Part shown: positions 34,121 through 44,969 of the stretch, piece by piece
How positions within the stretch are numbered: the first letter of the stretch is position 1
Layout of the letters: each line of letters starts with the position of its first letter
Source: Nevskia sp035651715
GTDB taxonomy: Bacteria; Pseudomonadota; Gammaproteobacteria; Nevskiales; Nevskiaceae
Direction: 5' to 3'
Assembly (NCBI GenBank): GCA_035651715.1
Contig: DASRFD010000045.1
Location: 44,596 to 108,595, forward strand
DNA length: 64,000 nucleotides
Translations under genes and position numbers: made by a program
The notes under the pieces: model-generated
The model's input: the letters and a program-made list of their open reading frames with translations, nothing else
What the model was told of the DNA's origin: nothing
The model's database searches: none

Positions 34121-36046
34121 TTACGCCGACTTGCGCACCCGCAGATACCACTCGGCCAGCAGGCGCACCTGCTTCTCGGTATAGCCCTTCTCGACCATGC
34201 GGCCGACGAAGTTCTCGTGCTTCTTCTTGTCCTCGGCCGAAGCCTTGGCATTGAAGGAGATCACCGGCAGCAGCTCTTCGGTGCTGGAGAACATCTTCTT
34301 CTCGATCACCTCGCGCAGCTTCTCGTAACTGGTCCACTTCGGGTTCTTGCCGCCGGCCTGGGCGCGGGCGCGCAGCACGAAGTTGACGATCTCGTTGCGG
34401 AAATCCTTGGGGTTGGCGATGCCGGCCGGCTTCTCGATCTTCTCCAGCTCGGTGTTCAGCGCCGCGCGGTCGAAGCTCTCGCCGGTTTCCGGGTCGCGAT
34501 AGTCCTCGTCCTGGATCCAGTAGTCGGCGAAGGTGACGTAGCGGTCGAAGATGTTCTGGCCGTATTCGGAGTAGGACTCCAGGTAAGCGGTCTGGATCTC
34601 CTTGCCGATGAACTCGGCGTAGCGCGGCGCCAGCCAGGCCTTGATGAACTCGAGGTAGCGGCGCTGCGTCTCCTCCGGCAACTGCTCGCGCAGGATGCGC
34701 TGCTCCAGCACGTACATCAGGTGCACCGGGTTGGCCGCGACCTCGGTCTGGTCGTAGTTGAACACCGCCGACAGCACCTTGTAGGCGAAGCGGGTCGAGG
34801 ACCCGGTCATGCCCTCGTCGATGCCGGCGACGTCGCGGTACTCCTGGTAGGACTTGGCGCCGGGGTCGGTGTCCTTCAGGGTCTCACCGTCATAGACGCG
34901 CATCTTCGAGTAGATGCTGGAGTTCTCCGGGTCCTTGAGGCGGGTCAGCACCGAGAACTGCGCCATCATCTCCAGCGTGCCGGGCGCGCAGCGGGCGCCG
35001 GCGAGCGAGCTGTTCTTGAGCAGCTTGCGGTAGATCTTGTACTCCTCGGACACCTGCAGGCAGTACGGCACCTTGACGATGTAGACGCGGTCGAGGAAAG
35101 CCTCGTTGTGCTTGTTGTTGCGGAAGCTCTGCCACTCGCTCTCGTTGGAGTGCGCCAGGATGATGCCGTTGAAGGGGATCGCCGAGAAGCCCTCGGTGCC
35201 CTTGAAGTTGCCTTCCTGGGTGGCGGTCAGCAGCGGATGCAGCATCTTGATCGGCGCCTTGAACATCTCGACGAACTCGAGCAGGCCCTGGTTGGCCAGG
35301 CACAGGCCGCCGGAGTACGAATAGGCGTCCGGGTCGTCCTGGGCGAAGGTCTCGAGCTTGCGGATGTCGACCTTGCCGACCAGGCTGGAGATGTCCTGGT
35401 TGTTCTCGTCGCCCGGCTCGGTCTTGGCCACCGCGACCTGGCGCAGCACCGAGGGCTGCACCTTGACCACGCGGAACTTGGTGAGGTCGCCGTCGTACTC
35501 GGCCAGGCGCTTCACCGCCCAGGGCGAGGCGATGCCGGTGAGGTAGCGCGTGGGAATGCCATATTCCTTCTGCAGCGCCTCGCCGTCGCGCACCGGCGAA
35601 AACAGCCCCAGCGGCGTCTCGTTCACCGGCGAGCCCTTGAGGGCGTAGATCGGGTAGTGCTCCATCAGCGACTTGAGCCGCTCGGCGATGGAAGACTTGC
35701 CGCCGCCCACCGGGCCGAGCAGGTAGAGCACCTGCTTGCGCTCCTCCAGGCCCTGCGCGGCGTGGCGGAAGTAGGCGACGATCTGCGCGATCACGTCTTC
35801 CAGGCCGTAGAACTCGGCGAAGGCCGGATAGCGGCGGATCACGCGGTTGGAAAAGATGCGCGACAGGCGCGGATCGTTGCGCGTGTCGACCTGCTCGGGC
35901 TCGCCGATGGCGGCGAGCATGCGCTCCGCCGGCGAGGCGTAAGCGAGGGGGTCGCGCTTGCACAACTCGAGGTATTCCGCCAGCGACATTTCCTCGTCGC
36001 GCGATTGCAGGTACTGCTGCCTGAAGCTTTCAAAAATGCCCGTCAT
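34121..36046 (-). CDS. prkA: PrkA (YeaG) family serine protein kinase
   Basis: A 641-residue AAA-type protein with the PrkA kinase architecture. Walker A is LLGPVGGGKSSIAERLKS (about residues 102-119), followed by PRYLTG/SPWAVKRLAEYDG segments and LANQGLLEFVEMFKAP. The C-terminal PrkA domain begins near 380. It phosphorylates itself and other proteins in E. coli and Bacillus, although AAA-protease-like activity has also been proposed. ATG 36046 has GGAG eight bases upstream. About 900 gene-free bases precede it, which could hold its stress-responsive promoter. Confidence 0.93.
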   Translation of the reverse strand: MTGIFESFRQQYLQSRDEEMSLAEYLELCKRDPLAYASPAERMLAAIGEPEQVDTRNDPRLSRIFSNRVIRRYPAFAEFYGLEDVIAQIVAYFRHAAQGLEERKQVLYLLGPVGGGKSSIAERLKSLMEHYPIYALKGSPVNETPLGLFSPVRDGEALQKEYGIPTRYLTGIASPWAVKRLAEYDGDLTKFRVVKVQPSVLRQVAVAKTEPGDENNQDISSLVGKVDIRKLETFAQDDPDAYSYSGGLCLANQGLLEFVEMFKAPIKMLHPLLTATQEGNFKGTEGFSAIPFNGIILAHSNESEWQSFRNNKHNEAFLDRVYIVKVPYCLQVSEEYKIYRKLLKNSSLAGARCAPGTLEMMAQFSVLTRLKDPENSSIYSKMRVYDGETLKDTDPGAKSYQEYRDVAGIDEGMTGSSTRFAYKVLSAVFNYDQTEVAANPVHLMYVLEQRILREQLPEETQRRYLEFIKAWLAPRYAEFIGKEIQTAYLESYSEYGQNIFDRYVTFADYWIQDEDYRDPETGESFDRAALNTELEKIEKPAGIANPKDFRNEIVNFVLRARAQAGGKNPKWTSYEKLREVIEKKMFSSTEELLPVISFNAKASAEDKKKHENFVGRMVEKGYTEKQVRLLAEWYLRVRKSA

Positions 36047-36968
36047 CTCGTTCTCCGGCTAGTCACCAGCGCGAACGCCACCAACGGTTCCGGCATCTGT
36101 CTTCTTCATGCAGTTCGTGCAGCCGCTCCCTTCGATGACGCTCCATAGACCATGCAAATGCAACTACTGGACCACCTCCAACCACCACCTGCGTTTCAAG
36201 CTCACAAGACTTGGACCTCAATCCGCAACCAAGCGCTCCCTTCCGGTTCCAGTCTGCCCGGCCCGGCTTGCCCGCCGCTGAACAAGCCGGGCAGCTCGAG
36301 CCTGAGGCCGGCGCACCGTCATTAGGAAAGAACCTTTGCAGGCACCCGCCCCGGCGGCAGCAAACCGATGCTGCGCGCGGCCGCGGGCGAAGCGGGGGTT
36401 TTCCGACATGCGTTGCGGGTACCGCTCCGGACGGACTGCCGACGCCTTCGGGCGCCCGCCGAACGGTAGGGTCAAGCATGGGGAGCGAGAGAGAGCCGCG
36501 AAAATGGTCCAGCCCTGCTTCTTAAAGAAGTGCCGCAAACGAAGCCCGCGGCGCCGGGCAACGGCGCCTGCAGCCTTCATGGCGACGGCAATCCGTCGCC
36601 ACAGCGTCACGGCTGCCCGGCAAAGAACGCGAGCCTGCAAAAGCGGAGGGGAAAACCCGCCTCCGGTCATGCTGACTCGTAGCGGGTCAAAAGAGCGGGC
36701 AACCGAGGCGGGTACTTGATCAACTTACTGCCATTGATCCTTTGGCAAACAGCATGGCACCAAAGTTCCCACTTTGCGCGGACGCCGTCAACTAGATGAT
36801 GTGACCTAACGCCACCGGATCACTACTGCTTGTGGTTGATCGCGGCGCCTGGCACTCAAGCACAGTGATTGCCAACAATGCCGCGGAAGCGGCTCACAGC
36901 GCGGCTCCTAGCCTTGCCCTGCGTCAAAGGACAAACCGCGGCAGGGCATGGAATTGATCAGAGGTTCC
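36047..36968. other. Gene-free region upstream of prkA
   Basis: No gene can be supported in these roughly 920 bases. Short frames exist on both strands (about 36211-36525 and 36218-36670), but their products are Arg/Ala/Gly/Pro-rich without recognisable motifs, and the two overlap antisense. GC content drops at 36700-36900 compared with the flanking genes. A 6-bp inverted repeat CTTTGG...CCAAAG spans 36740-36765. The stretch presumably contains the prkA promoter and may hold an unannotated small RNA or a decayed gene. Confidence 0.6.
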
Positions 36969-38489
36969 CTAGGACTCCGGCCGCATCTGCGGGAACAGCA
37001 ACACGTCGCGGATCGAAGCCGAATCGGTGAAGAACATCACCAGGCGATCGATGCCGATGCCGACGCCGGCGGTGGGCGGCAGACCGTATTCCAGCGCGCG
37101 GATGTAGTCGGCGTCGTACAGCATGGCCTCGTCGTCACCGGCTTCCTTCGCCGCGACCTGGGCCTTGAAGCGCGCCGCCTGGTCGTCCGGATCGTTCAGC
37201 TCGGAGAAGCCGTTCGCCACCTCGCGGCCGCCGAGGAAGAACTCGAAGCGGTCGGTGACGTCCGGATCGGCGTCGTTGCGGCGCGCCAGCGGCGACACCT
37301 CGGTCGGATACTCGGTGATGAAGGTCGGCTGCGACAGCTTGCCCTCCACCGTCTTCTCGAACAGCTCGGTCAGCAGCTTGCCGCAGCCCATGTCCTTGCC
37401 GACCTGCACGCCCTTGCCCTGCGCGTACTCGGCCAGATACGCGCGGTCGCGCAGGCGGGCGCGGTCGAGATCCGGATTCTGCGCCGCCACCGCCGCGGCC
37501 ATGCCGATTCGGGCGAACGGCTGGCCGAGGTCGAAGTCCTGGCCCTGGTACTTCAGCGCCGTGGTGCCGAGCACCGCCAGCGCGCAGTCGCGCAGCATGG
37601 TCTCGACCAGGTCCATGGCGTCGCGGTAGTCGGCGTAGGCCTGGTAGAACTCGAGCATGGTGAACTCGGGGTTGTGCCGGGTGGACAGCCCCTCGTTGCG
37701 GAAATTGCGGTTGATCTCGTAGACCTTCTCGAAGCCGCCCACCACCAGGCGCTTCAGGTAGAGCTCCGGCGCGATGCGCAGGTAAAGGTCGCGGTCGAGC
37801 GCGTTGTGGTGCGTGACGAACGGCCGCGCCGCGGCGCCGCCGGCGATCGGCTGCAGCATCGGCGTCTCGACCTCGACGAAGCCGACGCTGTCGAGGAACT
37901 GGCGGATGAAGCGCACCGTGCCGGCGCGGACCTCGAAGGCGCGGCGGACGTCGGGGTTCATGATCAGGTCGACGTAGCGCTGGCGGTAGCGCGTTTCGGT
38001 GTCGGTGAGGCCCGCCCACTTCTCCGGCAGCGGCCGCACCGTCTTCACCAGCAGCTCGAGCCGCGACACCTTCAGCGACAGCTCGCCGGTCCTGGTCTTG
38101 AACACGGTGCCGGTGGCGCCGACGATGTCGCCGACGTCCCAGGTCTTGAACTCGGCGTACTTGTCCTCGCCCACCGCGGCCTGCTGCACGAACAGCTGGA
38201 TGCGGCCCGACATGTCCTGCAGCTGGGCGAAGCTGGCCTTGCCCATGATGCGCTTGGCCATCAGGCGGCCGGCCAGCTTGAACGTCTGCGTCTGCCCTTC
38301 CAGCGCGGCCGCGTCGCAGCCGCCGTAGCTGCCGAGCAGGTGGGCGGCCAGGGTGTCGCGGCGGAAGGTGTTGGGGAAGGCGCCGCCGCCAGCCGCGGCG
38401 GCGCGCAGCTTCTCCAGCTTCTCGCGGCGGTGGGCGATGACGTAGTTCTCGTCCTGCGCGGGTTCGGCCGGCTTCTGTTCTTCGGTCAC
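36969..38489 (-). CDS. lysS: Lysyl-tRNA synthetase, class II
   Basis: LysRS, 506 residues, charges tRNA-Lys. The N-terminal OB-fold carries VAGRL-type residues (FKLAGRLMAKRIMGKASFAQ). Class II motif 1 lies near RYRQRYVDLI, motif 2 is FRNEGLSTRHNPEFTMLEFY and motif 3 is GVGIGIDRLVMFFTDS. The start is GTG at 38489. prfB lies directly upstream, its stop four bases before this start, the classical prfB-lysS arrangement. The synthetase is therefore cotranscribed with a frameshift-regulated release factor gene. Confidence 0.97.
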   Translation of the reverse strand: MTEEQKPAEPAQDENYVIAHRREKLEKLRAAAAGGGAFPNTFRRDTLAAHLLGSYGGCDAAALEGQTQTFKLAGRLMAKRIMGKASFAQLQDMSGRIQLFVQQAAVGEDKYAEFKTWDVGDIVGATGTVFKTRTGELSLKVSRLELLVKTVRPLPEKWAGLTDTETRYRQRYVDLIMNPDVRRAFEVRAGTVRFIRQFLDSVGFVEVETPMLQPIAGGAAARPFVTHHNALDRDLYLRIAPELYLKRLVVGGFEKVYEINRNFRNEGLSTRHNPEFTMLEFYQAYADYRDAMDLVETMLRDCALAVLGTTALKYQGQDFDLGQPFARIGMAAAVAAQNPDLDRARLRDRAYLAEYAQGKGVQVGKDMGCGKLLTELFEKTVEGKLSQPTFITEYPTEVSPLARRNDADPDVTDRFEFFLGGREVANGFSELNDPDDQAARFKAQVAAKEAGDDEAMLYDADYIRALEYGLPPTAGVGIGIDRLVMFFTDSASIRDVLLFPQMRPES

Positions 38490-38493
38490 TGCT

Positions 38494-39589
38494 TTAGAGC
38501 CCCTGCTTGAGACTGGCTTCGATGAACGGATCGAGATGGCCGTTCAACACTTTCTGCGTGTCGGCGATTTCCACGCCGGTGCGCAGGTCCTTGATGCGCG
38601 ACTGGTCCAGCACGTACGAGCGGATCTGGTGCCCCCACTCGATGTCGTCCTTGGAGTCCTCCAGCTGCTGCTTCTCCGCGGTGCGCTTGAGCATCTCCTG
38701 CTCGTACAGCTTGGCGCGCAGCATCTTCATGGCGCGGTCGCGGTTCTTGTGCTGCGAGCGCTCGGTCTGGCAGGCGACGACGACGCCGGACGGCACGTGG
38801 GTGATGCGGATCGCCGACTCGGTCTTGTTGACGTGCTGGCCGCCGGCGCCGCTGGAGCGGTAGGTGTCGACCTTGAGATCGGCCGGGTTGATGTCGATCT
38901 GGATGTTGTCGTCGATTTCCGGCGAAACGAACACGCCGGCAAACGAGGTATGGCGGCGGTTGCCCGAGTCGAACGGCGACTTGCGCACCAGGCGGTGCAC
39001 GCCGATCTCGGTGCGCAGCCAGCCGTAGGCGTAGGGCCCCTCGATGAAGACCGAGCAGCTCTTGATGCCGGCCACTTCGCCGTCGGACTGCTCCAGCAGC
39101 TCGGCCTTGAAGCCCTTGGCGTCGGCCCAGCGCAGGTACATGCGCTGCAGCATCTGCGCCCAGTCCTGGGCCTCGGTGCCGCCGGAACCGGCCTGGATGT
39201 CGAGATAGGCGTTGTTCGGGTCCATCTCGCCGGCGAACATGCGCTTGAATTCCATCTCGTCGGCGAGCCGGCCGAACGCGGCCACGTCGCGGGCCACGGC
39301 CTCGATGGTCGAAGAGTCGTTTTCCTCGGCCGCCATCTCCAGCAGATCGGCGGCATCGCGCAGGCCGGCGTCGGCGCGGGCGATCGGTTCCAGCACCTGC
39401 TCCAGCTTGGCGCGCTCGCGGCCCAGGTTCTGGGCCCGCTCCGGATTGTTCCAGACGTCGTTGCTCTCCAGCTCGGCCACCACCTCGGCCAGCCGGTCAC
39501 GCTTCACATCGTAGTCAAAGATAGCCCCGCAGCGCGGTGAACCGCGCCTGCAGGGCCGTAATCTCGCTTCTGATCGGGTTGATTTCCAT
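38494..39589 (-). CDS. prfB: Peptide chain release factor 2, with programmed +1 frameshift
   Basis: RF2 recognises UGA and UAA. Translation starts at ATG 39589 and reads 24 codons (MEINPIRSEITALQARFTAL, then RGYL). It then meets the in-frame TGA at 39517-39515 within CTT-TGA-C. A +1 slip continues as DYDVKRDRLAEVVAELE to 38494, total about 364 residues. The stop-recognition tripeptide SPF is in VRKSPFDSGNRR and the GGQ motif is in SSGAGGQHVNKTESAIR. The sequence before the slip site (CTGCGGGGC-TAT-CTT) keeps only a weak Shine-Dalgarno-like stimulator compared with AGGGGG in E. coli. The frame continuing upstream past 39516 is not the natural start. Confidence 0.97.
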
Positions 39590-39776
39590 GGTCGGGATGC
39601 ACCGGAAGGACGCGAAGTATAGTCGCACCGGGCGCCGCGGTCATGGCGGGTTGTGCGCGCACGCAAGTGCATGTTAAAAAAGGCTGTCCTGGGCGGCCCG
39701 GCCGCAAACCGGGGCACCAGGACCTGACTTGAATAGAACGATTCCGCCCGGACGACAGGAGCGCAAGGGGAGCCGC

Positions 39777-41207
39777 ATGAACAAATTCCGCCATGGTTTG
39801 ATCCCGCTGATGATCGCGGCCAGCTTCGGCGCCGGCGCCGTCCGTGCCGACGACTACGGTGCCGACGACCGCCGCTTCTACGTGGCGCCGATGGGCAGCT
39901 ATACCCTCGAGGACAAGGCGCGCGGCACCGATGGCGGCTACGGCGGCATGGTGGCGGTCGGCAAGCGCGTCACCCGCGGCCTCGAGCTGGAGCTGCTGGG
40001 CAGCTTCACCCAGTACGACACCAACCAGGGCAAGTTCAGCACCCCGCAGCCCAATTCCATGCGCGTGTTCGGCGGCGGCGCCGGCGCCAACGTCTACCTC
40101 GCCCCCTCGGCCGAGGGCGTCTTCAAGGGCCTGTTCCTGCACGTCGACGTGATGCGTGGCCAGGGCAAGAACCAGCCCGGCCAGGTGCGCGACTACACCA
40201 GCACCATCTTCAACCCCGGCCTGGGCTGGGACTTCCCGCTCAACATCACCCTGGGCGGCCTGATCGCCCCGGGCATGACCCTGCGCACCGAGGCGCTGTA
40301 CCACCTCGACGAGCACAACCGCGACATCATCGGCACCAACAACACCGGCGGCCAGAAGTACTTCTCGGAGGCCCAGTTCAACGTCGGCCTGCGCATCCCG
40401 CTCGGCGGCCGCAGCAAGCCGCCGGTGGAGCAGCCGCCGGCGCCCCCGCCGGAAGTGGTGCCGGTGGAGCAGCCGGCCCCGGCGGCCGAACCGGCCCCCG
40501 CCCCGGCCCCGCCGCCCTGCCAGCCGCCCGCCCCGGGCCAGCCGATCAGCCTGGAAGGCTGCAAGACCGGCGACACCATCGTCCTGCACGGCGTGAACTT
40601 CGAGTTCAACAAGGCGACCCTGACGGTCAACGCCAAGACCCTGCTCGACCAGGTGGCCGACGCCCTGCTGGCGCGCAAGGACATCAAGGTCGAGATCGAC
40701 GGCCACACCGACGGCAAGGGCGGCGCCGCCTACAACCAGAAGCTGTCGGAAGCGCGTGCCGCCTCGGTCAAGAAGTACCTGGTCGGCCGCGGCATCGACG
40801 AAGGCCGCATGACCACCAAGGGCTTCGGCAAGTCCATGCCGGTGGCCGACAACAACACCGACGAAGGCCGCGAGCTGAACCGCCGCGTCGAGTTGAAGGT
40901 GACCGAGTCCGGCAACGGCGAAGCCGCTCCGGCTGCCGCCCCGGCCGAGGCTGCGCCGGCCGCCGCGCCCGCGGAAGGCGCCGCGGCTCCGGCCGAGGCC
41001 GCTCCCGCCGAAGCCGCCCCGGCGGAAGCTCCGGCGGCGCCTGCCGAAGCGCCCGCCGCTGAAGCTGCGCCTGCCGAAGCGGCTCCCGCCGCCCCGGCCG
41101 ACAGCACCCCGCCGGCCGACAACTCGGCCGCGCCGGCCGCTCCCTCGGGCGACAGCAGCGCGCCCGCCGATGGCGGGTCCTCGTCCTCGAGCGGCGGCTC
41201 GCAGTAA
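39777..41207 (+). CDS. OmpA-family outer membrane protein with Ala/Pro-rich C-terminal tail
   Basis: A 476-residue protein. Its signal peptide ends at GAVRA; then comes a beta-barrel-like domain (about 22-210) and a Pro-rich linker (VEQPPAPPPEVVPVEQPAPA). The OmpA peptidoglycan-binding domain follows, with VNFEFNKATLTVNAKTLLDQ, VEIDGHTDGKGGAAYNQKLS and DEGRELNRRVELKV. After that, about 95 residues are made of AAPAE-type repeats ending in SSSSSGGSQ. ATG 39777 has the site AAGGGGAG upstream. The tail beyond the peptidoglycan-binding domain is unusual. A terminator follows. Confidence 0.88.
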   Translation: MNKFRHGLIPLMIAASFGAGAVRADDYGADDRRFYVAPMGSYTLEDKARGTDGGYGGMVAVGKRVTRGLELELLGSFTQYDTNQGKFSTPQPNSMRVFGGGAGANVYLAPSAEGVFKGLFLHVDVMRGQGKNQPGQVRDYTSTIFNPGLGWDFPLNITLGGLIAPGMTLRTEALYHLDEHNRDIIGTNNTGGQKYFSEAQFNVGLRIPLGGRSKPPVEQPPAPPPEVVPVEQPAPAAEPAPAPAPPPCQPPAPGQPISLEGCKTGDTIVLHGVNFEFNKATLTVNAKTLLDQVADALLARKDIKVEIDGHTDGKGGAAYNQKLSEARAASVKKYLVGRGIDEGRMTTKGFGKSMPVADNNTDEGRELNRRVELKVTESGNGEAAPAAAPAEAAPAAAPAEGAAAPAEAAPAEAAPAEAPAAPAEAPAAEAAPAEAAPAAPADSTPPADNSAAPAAPSGDSSAPADGGSSSSSGGSQ

Positions 41208-41231
41208 GCGCTTAAGGCATCAAGGGATCAG

Positions 41232-41262
41232 CCCCGCCGATCGCAAGGTCGGCGGGGTTTTT
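41232..41262 (+). terminator. Intrinsic terminator after the OmpA-like gene
   Basis: CCCCGCCGA (41232-41240) and TCGGCGGGG (41249-41257) form a perfect 9-bp stem with an 8-base loop. They are followed by TTTTTC, 24 bases past the stop codon. It is in the right orientation for the plus-strand gene. Confidence 0.9.
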
Positions 41263-41433
41263 CTTTGGGCGGAACAAGACCCGCTTGGTCATTCGGGCAG
41301 GCGGATGTGGGCCGGCCTGACGGCGAAGCTCGCTCCGCGTTCCCTGGCCGGCGAGCCGGGTGCCAACGATGTCGGCTACCCCGGCTCAGCGCCGCTTTTG
41401 CGGGTCGAATGCCGTCCCGCGGCGCTTGCGGCC

Positions 41434-42585
<1,152 letters not shown>

Positions 42586-42659
42586 GAACCGTTACATGGG
42601 GCGCCGCGACTTCATATCAAGCCCCGCTCCCGGCCCGAGTCCGGGAGCAGGACCCGAGG

Positions 42660-44816
42660 CTAGCGGTTGACAGTCCGCTCCCACATTTCCAGGTAGGCCT
42701 CGGCCGAGTTGAACAGCGCGTCGAGCGCCGGCTGGCCGCCCTCGATGTCGACCTCGTCGACGAAGTCCGCGACCAGGCCGTAGTGCGCCCAGCCCTCCTT
42801 GTTGATGTCGAACACCCGCTCGCCGCTGACCTCGCGGTCGAATGTCACCGGCTGGATGCCGTCGAACTGCGGCCCCCAGCCCGCGCCCTTGAACAGGGTG
42901 AAGGGATAGACGACCGGCACCGCGTTGGCCCCGCGCGGCGGCGCCTGGTGCGCCAGGCCGTTGGTGTCGGCGCCGTAGCCCATGCCGAACAGGTACTTCG
43001 GGCTCTTCACCGGCAGCAGCTTGTCGAGGGTCTTCACGTACTGCGCGCCGTTGCCGTTGCCCGGGAACAGGATGCCGCCGACCGCGAGGATGCGGCGCGC
43101 CTGCTCCATGCTGATACCGCCATGGCCGCCGTGGGTGGAGACCACCGGGTATTGCGGGCTCTGCGCCTCGGCCATGTCGAGCAGCTGGTCCTTGATCTTC
43201 AACTCGAGGTGGTCGATCTCGATGATGATCTTCTTCTCCATCATCTTCTGCAGCGCGTAGCGGCCCAGGTCGGTGAGGAAGCGGCCGTTGCACTGGCGCG
43301 TGTTCGGATACAGCGGCAGCGCGCCGGCACCGCCGGCCTGCAGCAGGGCCTTGAGCAGCGGGTTGAGCGTGCCGGTGGGATCCGAGGTGGTCATGATCGC
43401 GCCCGGATCGTAGAAGTAATCGCCTGCGGGGCAGTCGTAGGTGTACCAGAAGCTGCCGGTGTCGACGAAGTTGCCGGCGTTGAGCACCAGGCCGTCGAAG
43501 ATGCCGTTGCCGCCGAGCGCGTTGTTGAACTCGTGCACCGGGAACATCTCGCGCACGCCCAGGTTGTAGAGGCGGTCGATCTGGGTGTCGATGTCGGCCT
43601 TGGTGCAGCCGTCGATCTCCGGTCCGCCGGCCAGCTGCTTCACGTCGCAGTTGAACAGGTGCGAGATCTCGATGCCGAGCACCACGGCGAGCTTGCCGTC
43701 GTTGATCACCTTGCGCGCGTCGGCCGGGTTGTCGACCAGGCGGAACCAGCCCTTGCCGGGGCCGCCCTCCTGGGCGTCGATGTAGTCCTGCAGGTCGTGC
43801 ATGAACTGCACCTGGCCGATGGCATTGTCCATCTCGTTGCAGTCCTGCAGCGGGTTGTGGCCCGGCGTCTTCGACTCCAGGGTGCACAACGCCTGGTTCT
43901 CCACCAGGTCGTTGACGATCAGGCGCAGGCCGGCCTTGTAGGTGCGCTCGATCCACTTGTAGTAAGTGGCCTCGTGCATCAGCGAGTTGGCGTTGGGCCA
44001 GTCGACGAAGGTCGGCCAGCCGACGGTATCGTGGTGGCCCACCGGGTTGCCGCCGAGGAAGTTGCCGACCACGTCGAGCGTGCCGTCGGGGCCGTGCACC
44101 GCCTCGCAGTTCTTCAGCGCTTCGGTGATGCCGAAGCGGTTGAACGGCGTGCCGTAGTGGCCGCCGCCGAGGAAGGTGGTGGCGCTGATGTGCAGATGGC
44201 TGTCGGCGAAGCCGAGCACCGGCTTGTCGACGCCGCGGCCCTTGAAGGTCTCGCCGCTGGCGTTGACCTGGGCCTCGGGATAATCGGTGCAGCCCTTGGT
44301 GCCGTCGAAGCCGAACTGCCCGGCGGTATCCGCCAGCAGCAGCTTGCCGCTGGCCGGATCCACCGCCAGGGCCTTGCCGGCGGCGGCCGAGGACACCGTG
44401 TAGACACCGGGCGCGGCGGTGTCGATGGTCCAGTCGGCGGCGTCGGAGGGCGCGGTGTCGCTGGCGATGGCGCCGTTCTCGGCGGCCATCATGGTCTTGT
44501 CGTGGGCGTAGAACAGGTACTTGCCCAGCGCCGTGGGCTTCATGAAGAAGGGCTCGGCGCCGGACAGGCTGGTGGCGGAGGCGGTGTAGCCGCCATCGCT
44601 TCCGTGCACCGCGTAGGCCTTGGCCGACAGCGACTTCAGCGCGTAGCAGCCGTTGGCCAGGTCGTAGCGGGACTGCGGCACCGCGCCGGGTGGCAATACG
44701 CCGTTGCCGCCGGAAGACGAGCCGCCCGCGCCCGTCACCGCGCTGGAACTGCCGCAGCCGGCGTTGAGCAGGGACAGGCCCCCGGCGAACAGCAGCCCGA
44801 TGGCGGTGTGACGCAT
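42660..44816 (-). CDS. Lipoprotein with beta-trefoil-like and amidohydrolase/M19-like domains
   Basis: A 718-residue lipoprotein with signal sequence and lipobox LLNAGC followed by a Ser/Gly linker. Residues about 45-170 repeat a YALKSL.../FFMKPT.../YAHDKTM pattern resembling a beta-trefoil. From about 205 the catalytic half starts with LGFADSHLHIS, an HxH metal motif. It continues with VLGIEISHLFNCD and IIIEIDHLELKIKDQ, then VVSTHGGHGG, similar to membrane dipeptidase (M19) or amidohydrolase barrels. The function is not established. It is divergent from the cupredoxin gene at 44970. Confidence 0.6.
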   Translation of the reverse strand: MRHTAIGLLFAGGLSLLNAGCGSSSAVTGAGGSSSGGNGVLPPGAVPQSRYDLANGCYALKSLSAKAYAVHGSDGGYTASATSLSGAEPFFMKPTALGKYLFYAHDKTMMAAENGAIASDTAPSDAADWTIDTAAPGVYTVSSAAAGKALAVDPASGKLLLADTAGQFGFDGTKGCTDYPEAQVNASGETFKGRGVDKPVLGFADSHLHISATTFLGGGHYGTPFNRFGITEALKNCEAVHGPDGTLDVVGNFLGGNPVGHHDTVGWPTFVDWPNANSLMHEATYYKWIERTYKAGLRLIVNDLVENQALCTLESKTPGHNPLQDCNEMDNAIGQVQFMHDLQDYIDAQEGGPGKGWFRLVDNPADARKVINDGKLAVVLGIEISHLFNCDVKQLAGGPEIDGCTKADIDTQIDRLYNLGVREMFPVHEFNNALGGNGIFDGLVLNAGNFVDTGSFWYTYDCPAGDYFYDPGAIMTTSDPTGTLNPLLKALLQAGGAGALPLYPNTRQCNGRFLTDLGRYALQKMMEKKIIIEIDHLELKIKDQLLDMAEAQSPQYPVVSTHGGHGGISMEQARRILAVGGILFPGNGNGAQYVKTLDKLLPVKSPKYLFGMGYGADTNGLAHQAPPRGANAVPVVYPFTLFKGAGWGPQFDGIQPVTFDREVSGERVFDINKEGWAHYGLVADFVDEVDIEGGQPALDALFNSAEAYLEMWERTVNR

Positions 44817-44969
44817 GCTTGAATCCCTCCCCGTGTAATGCGGCCAGGCGCGCGGCGCATCCGGCCCGGCGTGATTGATGTTGTTGTTTCCGGCATGTTA
44901 CGGGCGGGACCCGGGGGCGGATATGGTAAAACCGACCCAGCAAAATCCCTTGGTCCCGACGCACATCGC

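Noticed and set aside
32987..36148. A very long plus-strand open frame (about 1050 codons) opposite the prkA-yeaH-spoVR genes
   Set aside because: It is an antisense shadow produced by high GC: it is rich in Gln, His, Ala, Val and Leu, has no motifs, and the opposite strand has three recognisable families.
36211..36670. Overlapping short frames on both strands in the gap ahead of prkA
   Set aside because: Low-complexity products without motifs, no credible ribosome-binding sites and mutual antisense overlap.
36739..36766. Sigma-54-like promoter upstream of prkA (TGGCA and GC elements)
   Set aside because: The spacing between GG and GC elements is wrong by one or more bases on either strand.
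42783..44822. Long plus-strand frame opposite the dipeptidase-like lipoprotein
   Set aside because: Antisense shadow with typical low-complexity composition; the minus-strand protein has a lipobox and metal motifs.
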